From Verrucomicrobiota bacterium (lineage in GTDB: Bacteria > Verrucomicrobiota > Verrucomicrobiae > Chthoniobacterales > UBA10450): DNA of 10,652 nucleotides. The translations under genes and the position numbers were made by a program. Positions 6,271 to 10,652 of this stretch are shown piece after piece; positions within the stretch are counted from its first letter, which is position 1, and the number at the start of each line of letters is the position of its first letter. The DNA lies in the NCBI GenBank assembly GCA_005887855.1, contig VBQB01000082.1, forward strand, positions 1 to 10,652, read 5' to 3'. A model generated the notes under the pieces. That model saw nothing but the letters and a program-made list of their open reading frames with translations. It ran no database searches and had not been told where the DNA came from.

Positions 6271-7116
6271 TTGATCGGCCACGCTCTGCATCTCAATTTA
6301 GATGACGCGTGGTCGAACGAGCCGTTTGCTCTGCCTGTTGTTGACGCACGCGATTGGGGACCTCAACTGCGCTTCTCCGCGCCGCCGCCATTGATCGCCG
6401 AATTTTATCGGGAACACGAAACACATCTCGCGGCGCCGTTCATGCTTTACGGCTCGGGCGACTTTCATTATTTGACGGCGCTCCGGCTGCGCTGCGTTGC
6501 CGGGCCGGGCATTGTCGTGTCATTCGACAACCATCCGGATTGGGATGTGCGCCCGCCGAAATGGGGCTGCGGCGGTTGGGTGAATCGCGCGCTGGAACTT
6601 CCTCACGTGCGCCGGGTCAGCGTTTGGGGTTGCGGAAATTTTGAATGTTGGTGGCCGCACCAGCTCTTCGGCAATCGTCGCGCGGAACGTGCAGGCGTTC
6701 TAGAAGTCCATCCCTGGGCAGATGGGCATCGCCCGAAAGATCAACAGCGTCGTGGCGCAATTTTGCGCAACAACTGGCGCGAGCACTTTGAACAATTCCT
6801 GAAAAACCTCAGGGGAATCAACGTTTACATCACGATCGATCTGGATTGTCTTCGCGTGGAGGACGCGGTGACAAACTGGGAAAGCGGCCGATTTAATCTT
6901 GCCGATCTGGAGTGGGCCTTAACCAAATTGCGCGAATCATCCCGAATTATCGGCGGCGACACCTGTGGCGCCTATTCGTCGCCGCATTACGCACGTTTCA
7001 AACAGCGCTTCGCCGCGGAATTCGATCACCCAAAACTTCAAGTGCCGGCTCTCGACCAGATTCGCACCATCAATTCGGCTGCGCTGGCAAAGCTCTGGCC
7101 TCTCTTAGCTCAATGA
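6271..7116 (+). CDS. Arginase-fold (ureohydrolase-like) protein
   Basis: A 281-residue protein that I assign to the arginase/agmatinase/deacetylase fold from its metal-site motifs: GSGDFH (61-66, in place of GGDHS), SFDNHPDWD (84-92, in place of DAHxD) and TIDLDCL (188-194, in place of SxDxDxxDP). His66, Asp86, His88, Asp90, Asp190 and Asp192 could hold the two-metal centre. After the third motif, TNWESGRF replaces the usual PGTGTP substrate loop, so arginine or agmatine is unlikely to be the substrate. The start is TTG 6271; the next in-frame ATG (6442) would remove about 57 residues just before the first motif. It lies 5 bases after the membrane-TPR gene and probably shares its mRNA. Its end overlaps the end of the convergent gene by 12 bases. 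Confidence 0.8.
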   Translation: MIGHALHLNLDDAWSNEPFALPVVDARDWGPQLRFSAPPPLIAEFYREHETHLAAPFMLYGSGDFHYLTALRLRCVAGPGIVVSFDNHPDWDVRPPKWGCGGWVNRALELPHVRRVSVWGCGNFECWWPHQLFGNRRAERAGVLEVHPWADGHRPKDQQRRGAILRNNWREHFEQFLKNLRGINVYITIDLDCLRVEDAVTNWESGRFNLADLEWALTKLRESSRIIGGDTCGAYSSPHYARFKQRFAAEFDHPKLQVPALDQIRTINSAALAKLWPLLAQ

Positions 7117-7449
7117 GACGAGCACGATTCCAGCGCTGATCAGCAAGGCGCCGATCGTTAGTTGCAAGGTCAATCTTTCCTTCAGCATCACCGCCGCCAT
7201 GACTGTGATGATGATGACGCTCAGACCTTGAAACGGGTAGAGATAACTAAGGTCGAATCGTTGCAGCAATCCGAGCGTGAGAAAAAACGAAATCGTCATC
7301 AAAAAGATGCCGACGGCAAAGCGTGAAACAAACCGCGGATTACGAAAGCCAGTTTGCGCAGTGGACACCATCGCTCTTTTCAAAATGAGTTGAGCCACCA
7401 CAAAGCTCAGTAAAGAAGCGACGATGAAGAAGAAGGAGAGGAACGTCAC
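7105..7449 (-). CDS. Half-size EamA/DMT-family membrane protein, second of pair
   Basis: A 114-residue protein with four predicted membrane segments (about 2-22, 43-62, 67-89, 95-112). The C-terminal half has the EamA/small multidrug resistance pattern: LSYLYPFQGLSVII, then LKERLT, then IGALLISAGIVLV. Four-helix members of the drug/metabolite transporter superfamily work as dimers; ArnE and ArnF, which move undecaprenyl-linked aminoarabinose, are an example of a heterodimer. The GTG start at 7449 overlaps the stop of the upstream partner by 4 bases (GTGA), indicating translational coupling and a matched stoichiometry. Substrate unknown. Confidence 0.88.
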   Translation of the reverse strand: MTFLSFFFIVASLLSFVVAQLILKRAMVSTAQTGFRNPRFVSRFAVGIFLMTISFFLTLGLLQRFDLSYLYPFQGLSVIIITVMAAVMLKERLTLQLTIGALLISAGIVLVSLS

Positions 7450-7850
7450 AGGCGCTCCTCTATCCGGGCGATAGGCTTCGCCACGAGCGCCAGACCAATG
7501 ACAACCAGACCTATACCAATCCAGCGGCGAGCCGAGATAAATTCGCCCAGAAAAAGCCAGCAGCTTAACGGGACCAGGATATCGACCACGCGTGAAAGAG
7601 GAAACGCGATCGTGAGCGGAATGTATCTAAGGACGTAAAGCCAGCTGATGAAGCTGGCAATGATCAGGATGATTGCCCACCACACGAGTGGGGAAGCCAA
7701 ACCGTTAATTCCCGTCCACGACCACGCGCTTTCAAGATCTGCGGTATCTGTCGCGCCGCGTTTCAAGAGCAGCTCGGACACGAGCACACACACCACGCTC
7801 AACGTCAGTTGCAGCCAGGGATTGCCAAAACCCGAAGGTCGATCCTGCAT
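7446..7850 (-). CDS. Half-size EamA/DMT-family membrane protein, first of pair
   Basis: A 134-residue protein with four predicted membrane segments (about 12-29, 54-73, 78-101, 108-124). It shows the DMT pattern IPLTIAFPLSRVVDILVP, then FLGEFISARRWIGIGLVV. A charged tail follows (IARIEERL). I chose ATG 7850; an in-frame TTG at 7883 would add 11 residues, and neither has a clear ribosome binding site. It overlaps the next DMT gene by 4 bases and lies 67 bases after the acyltransferase gene. The pair probably forms a heterodimeric small transporter or flippase; the substrate may be the product of the neighbouring acyltransferase, which is inference from context only. Confidence 0.87.
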   Translation of the reverse strand: MQDRPSGFGNPWLQLTLSVVCVLVSELLLKRGATDTADLESAWSWTGINGLASPLVWWAIILIIASFISWLYVLRYIPLTIAFPLSRVVDILVPLSCWLFLGEFISARRWIGIGLVVIGLALVAKPIARIEERL

Positions 7851-7879
7851 TTGTGTTTTTAAACTGCCATCGCATCCTC

Positions 7880-7901
7880 GCAACGGATTTCGATCCGTCG
7901 C
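7880..7901 (-). other. Small hairpin between acyltransferase and DMT genes
   Basis: ACGGAT (7883-7888) and ATCCGT (7893-7898) pair around a 4-base loop, and the outer GC pairs (7880-7881 with 7900-7901) extend the stem across one mismatch. No T-run follows on either strand, so it is not a standard terminator. It could be an mRNA-processing or attenuation structure, or chance. Confidence 0.3.
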
Positions 7902-7917
7902 AGAAAAATGCGCGCCA

Positions 7918-9081
7918 TCAAAGCTCGTCGGCGTTTGGGAACCGCTGCAAGATCGGATCGTGCCGCGTCGGGCCGAGATATTTGATGGTACGGCGGAAGA
8001 TCGGGTTAAGAAGCGTGGCTGTGTGCCTCACATAAAGGTCGAGAGGCACGAGCTCGCAGTCGAGATGCAGCTTTGGTTCATAATTTAGCGGATTGCTGTA
8101 GTAGTATTTCAATCGCTGTTGCAGCGACCATGAGATGATGTCGCGCAGCGTGTAGAAATAAAGGTGCAGATCGAGGGCGACGCCGTAATCCAAGCCGATG
8201 CATTCATCGTAAATCGCTTCCTCGCAAACGAGGCAAAAGCTGAATGCGACGATCTTGCCGCGTTGTCGCCAGATGAAGAAGCGCGCCCGTTCCGGCATCC
8301 GTTGCGCAATAGCGCGAAAATAATCTTTCGTCAGTGTCTCGAATTTTAGCCGCGAACGCTCATGCACCCGAAGATAAAGTGGATAGATTTCATCGACGTG
8401 AGGAGTGATGTCATTCACGATTTTCATGTCGATCTCTGGCGCGCGTTCCGCTTTCTGGAATTTTCGGCGCAAATCCTTCCGGGTCGCCTTGCTGAGCGTG
8501 CGAAAATATTCGTCCCAATCGTGGTAATGGAGGACGAGCCGCGTCATCGGCATGCTGGGCACACGCGTGTAACCGTTTGAGGAAAAACTTTCGAGTGTCG
8601 GACGATAATTTGCCGGGAAATCTTTCAGAACAACCAGTGAAGCTCGGTTTTGCCGGGCATATGTCCGCAGACTGGCAGATAATGCTTTTGCCACCCACGC
8701 TTCATACTTTTCATCGCACGCGCCCAAATCGCCTGCACCAGCCGCGCAGCCAACCATCAAAACGCGCATGGTCAGGAAGCGCGGGAATGTTTTTCGAATA
8801 AAATCGACAACCGAGCGGATTTTGCCCGGCACGCCTTCGACGAGGTTCTGCCGGACAAAGAACACGGGCTGGATTGCCCGCACGTTGCCAGAAACATCCT
8901 CGAGCACGAGATAATGATGTTCGAAATCGCCCTCCAACGTCTCTTCGACGATTTCGTAGTAACGATGATCCTTGCATTTATTCCGAAACGCTAGTTCCCA
9001 TGCATCGCAATTCTGTAGCTGGGCGCGCGTAACGACTTTCGCCACGCCCTGCGGGAACGGAATGGTGTTGCCATGTGGCAT
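7918..9081 (-). CDS. GNAT-fold acyltransferase (BioF2-like/FemAB-like)
   Basis: A 387-residue soluble protein that resembles the double-GNAT proteins annotated as BioF2-like acetyltransferase (PF13480 type) or FemAB-like. The core is at about 190-345: LSKATRKDLRRKFQKAE (196-212) is the typical basic segment, followed by EIYPLYLRVHERS (231-243), FFIWRQRGKIVAFSFCLV (268-285), and the terminal region LKYYYSNPLNYEPKLHL (324-340). The N-terminal 180 residues would form the first, degenerate GNAT half. Relatives add acyl or aminoacyl groups to cell-wall, lipid or exopolysaccharide precursors; the substrate here cannot be read from sequence. ATG 9081 is the first start in the frame and has no ribosome binding site that I can see. 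Two half-size DMT genes follow on the same strand, so the three probably form one operon. Confidence 0.8.
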   Translation of the reverse strand: MPHGNTIPFPQGVAKVVTRAQLQNCDAWELAFRNKCKDHRYYEIVEETLEGDFEHHYLVLEDVSGNVRAIQPVFFVRQNLVEGVPGKIRSVVDFIRKTFPRFLTMRVLMVGCAAGAGDLGACDEKYEAWVAKALSASLRTYARQNRASLVVLKDFPANYRPTLESFSSNGYTRVPSMPMTRLVLHYHDWDEYFRTLSKATRKDLRRKFQKAERAPEIDMKIVNDITPHVDEIYPLYLRVHERSRLKFETLTKDYFRAIAQRMPERARFFIWRQRGKIVAFSFCLVCEEAIYDECIGLDYGVALDLHLYFYTLRDIISWSLQQRLKYYYSNPLNYEPKLHLDCELVPLDLYVRHTATLLNPIFRRTIKYLGPTRHDPILQRFPNADEL

Positions 9082-9328
9082 AGCAAAAAAATAAATGGTG
9101 ACCGAATAAACCCGCCGACAAGGGAGAATGTGAATTTACAGGCGCTGAACTTATCTCAAGCGTTGCGCGGACGGAAGTCACGCCGGCCGTTGTCTGACAT
9201 GTCGATCTTGCGGCGCTGTAACGGTGTTGCTCACGGCGGAAATAAACCAAACCATGAACGAAATTCCGAACCGCCTTGTCAAAGTTTCCAGCACTGAGTT
9301 CCAGGTGAATCTAAGGGGAGAGTTTTGT
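9082..9328. promoter_or_regulatory. Divergent intergenic region before the histidine kinase
   Basis: This 247-base stretch separates the divergent acyltransferase and kinase genes and should hold both promoters. TTGTCT (9190-9195) and TGTAAC (9217-9222) look like promoter boxes, but the 21-base spacing is too long. The kinase frame is open through part of it (from 9224) and a short + frame (9130-9297) follows AAGGGAG (9120-9126), but neither is convincing as coding sequence. Confidence 0.4.
9313..9320 (+). promoter_or_regulatory. Strong ribosome binding site of the histidine kinase
   Basis: AAGGGGAG lies 8 bases before ATG 9329, the best Shine-Dalgarno sequence in the window. It selects this start over the in-frame GTG 9224 and ATG 9254. 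Confidence 0.85.
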
Positions 9329-10423
9329 ATGCGATCGAAGGTGGTCGCGACTGCCGCAGCTGTGATGCTGGCAATTGTTCTCGGCCTTGTGGATTATCTT
9401 ACGGGTCGTGAGTGGGCAATATCGGCTCTTTACTTGCTGCCAACATGCCTTGCGGGATGGATGGCCGGGCGCTCGGCCGGATTCGCAGTGGCAGCGCTTT
9501 GTACGGGCGTGTGGTTCCTCAGCGACATACTCAGTGGGCCGACGTATCAGCATCCGCTGATTCCCGTCTGGAACGGCATCATGCTTTTTGTGTTCTTTTT
9601 CGTCGTTGTCTGGTTGTTGACGGCGTTTCGCAGTTCTCACGATCATCTGGAGCAAACAGTGGAGCACCGAACTGCCGCGCTGCGGGCGGAGATGGAAGAA
9701 CGCAAGCGGCTGGAGCATGCTAAGCTCCAAGCGGAGCGTCTCGCAGTGGTCGGCTCGATGGCGGCCCAGGTTGCTCATGAAATTCGTAACCCGCTCGGCT
9801 CAATCTTCCTTAACCTTGACCTGATCGGGGAGGAACTTAACGCTTTCGTAAATTCCAACGGCCGTTCAGCTGCCGAATGCAAGGCGCTCCTGCGCGAGAT
9901 GCGTTCGCAGGTACTGCGAATCCGTCAAGTGCTACAGGAGTATCTCCGATTCGCGCGAATGCCGAAGTCCGAGCGCGCTGTTGTTTCGCTGAAGGGCTTT
10001 CTTGAGGAAAAACTTAATTTCGTCCAGCCGTTGCTGGATCAACGGCACGTGGACTTGAGAAAGACGTTTGATCCGAGCCTGCCACCCGTTTACGCGGATG
10101 CCGAGCAACTCTGGGAGGCCTTTTTGAATCTAATCCGTAATGCCGTGGATGCGATGCCCGCTGGAGGAAATCTGACAGTCAGCGCGAAAAGGAATGGTGC
10201 AGAGGTCTTGGTATCTGTCAGCGATAACGGTCGGGGCATGACCGAGGAAGAAGCTCGGAATCTTTTCGTCCCATTCTTCACCACGAAGAGCGATGGCACC
10301 GGCCTCGGTCTAGCATATGCCCAGCAGGTCATCAATGAACATGGCGGGAAGATTGATTGCGCTACGGTGCGGGGGAAAGGCAGCACCTTTAGCATTCAAC
10401 TTCCGCTGGCTGTCGGCGCCTGA
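9329..10423 (+). CDS. Membrane sensor histidine kinase
   Basis: A 364-residue two-component sensor. The N-terminus has four predicted membrane segments (about 4-24, 29-47, 50-68, 78-100) with only short loops, so the signal is probably sensed in or at the membrane. A charged coiled-coil linker (about 101-140) leads to the HisKA domain with HEIRNPL and phospho-acceptor His150. The ATPase domain has the N box NLIRNAVDAMP (267-277), G1 DNGRGM (299-304), F box FFTTK (316-320) and G2 GTGLGLAY (323-330). The HEIRNPL and FFTTK forms are typical of NtrB/AtoS-like kinases whose partners are often NtrC-type regulators. The upstream extension to 9224 is ignored because of the strong ribosome binding site at 9313-9320. 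A response regulator starts 141 bases downstream. Confidence 0.94.
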   Translation: MRSKVVATAAAVMLAIVLGLVDYLTGREWAISALYLLPTCLAGWMAGRSAGFAVAALCTGVWFLSDILSGPTYQHPLIPVWNGIMLFVFFFVVVWLLTAFRSSHDHLEQTVEHRTAALRAEMEERKRLEHAKLQAERLAVVGSMAAQVAHEIRNPLGSIFLNLDLIGEELNAFVNSNGRSAAECKALLREMRSQVLRIRQVLQEYLRFARMPKSERAVVSLKGFLEEKLNFVQPLLDQRHVDLRKTFDPSLPPVYADAEQLWEAFLNLIRNAVDAMPAGGNLTVSAKRNGAEVLVSVSDNGRGMTEEEARNLFVPFFTTKSDGTGLGLAYAQQVINEHGGKIDCATVRGKGSTFSIQLPLAVGA

Positions 10424-10564
10424 CATGACGATTTACTTCTTCCAACTGTCGGATTTCCGCGATTGCCCGGCAATTGCCGCGATTCGGCTGAATTGGTTCG
10501 CGCGGGAGATCATTGCACCTGGGCGACGTGCCGTATGGCGCGGCGCTATTCTTTGAAAAAAATT
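10424..10564. other. Gap between kinase and response regulator
   Basis: A 141-base stretch with no convincing gene and no terminator. A 43-residue + frame starting at ATG 10425, directly after the kinase stop, has no ribosome binding site and no recognisable motif. The spacing is unusually long for a kinase-regulator pair, so the regulator may have its own promoter here. Confidence 0.35.
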
Positions 10565-10652
10565 ATGGACGAGTTGCACGATAAATCTGTTTTGGTGGTA
10601 GATGACGATCCGGGAATGCTCCGGGCAATGAGTAAAGTGCTTGCCGGTGAAG
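10565..10652 (+). CDS. Response regulator, receiver domain (partial)
   Basis: Only the first 29 residues are in the window; the gene continues beyond the right edge. It begins MDELHDKSVLVVDDDPGMLR, with the beta-1 strand VLVVDDD whose acidic residues bind Mg2+ at the phosphorylation site of CheY-like receiver domains. The phospho-acceptor Asp lies outside the window, as does any output domain. Next to an NtrB-like kinase, an NtrC-type sigma-54 activator is the likeliest full form, but a stand-alone or other regulator is possible. Confidence 0.8.
   Translation, partial: MDELHDKSVLVVDDDPGMLRAMSKVLAGE

Noticed and set aside
7648..8088. 146-residue + strand open frame across the DMT and acyltransferase genes
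   Set aside because: Antisense to two supported genes and without a recognisable motif.
9190..9222. Promoter-like boxes TTGTCT and TGTAAC
   Set aside because: The 21-base spacing is too long for a standard sigma-70 promoter.
10425..10556. 43-residue + frame between the kinase and the response regulator
   Set aside because: No ribosome binding site and no motif; too short to judge without comparative data.

Overview
The window looks like a chromosomal segment from a soil-type Verrucomicrobiota bacterium, possibly the Spartobacteria/Chthoniobacterales side. This is inferred from the moderately high GC, an RRM-type RNA-binding protein, short nested palindromic repeats inside and beside genes, and the gene mix. 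No marker gene confirms it. I see no tRNA, rRNA, CRISPR array, transposase or phage gene.

Left part (1-3811, + strand): an RRM RNA-binding protein ends at a strong hairpin terminator (681-728). It is followed by miaA (tRNA i6A37 prenyltransferase), hflX (ribosome-associated GTPase) and nth (endonuclease III). miaA and hflX overlap by 8 bases, so they are probably co-transcribed; nth follows 35 bases later. Two short palindromic elements with the same plan (TGTAG, hairpin, hairpin, CTACA) lie at miaA. One covers the upstream/5' end of the reading frame. The other sits in frame inside the coding sequence and adds about 17 residues. hflX also carries an unusual in-frame expansion in its G domain.

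Middle part (3808-7116): a small low-affinity iron permease family protein on the - strand converges on nth and overlaps it by 4 bases. Divergent from it is a 615-residue multi-pass membrane protein with histidine-containing motifs and six C-terminal TPRs. An arginase-fold (ureohydrolase-like) protein follows after 5 bases.

Right part (7105-10652): on the - strand, a GNAT-fold (BioF2-like) acyltransferase is followed by two half-size EamA/DMT membrane proteins whose reading frames overlap by 4 bases. This resembles a modify-and-translocate module. Divergent from it is a membrane histidine kinase with four predicted N-terminal membrane segments, followed by the first 29 residues of a response regulator cut by the window end. 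These two probably form a two-component pair.

The most notable observation is the pair of nested palindromic elements at miaA, one of which has become protein-coding. Next are the histidine-bearing membrane-TPR protein next to the arginase-fold protein, and the acyltransferase plus split-DMT cluster.
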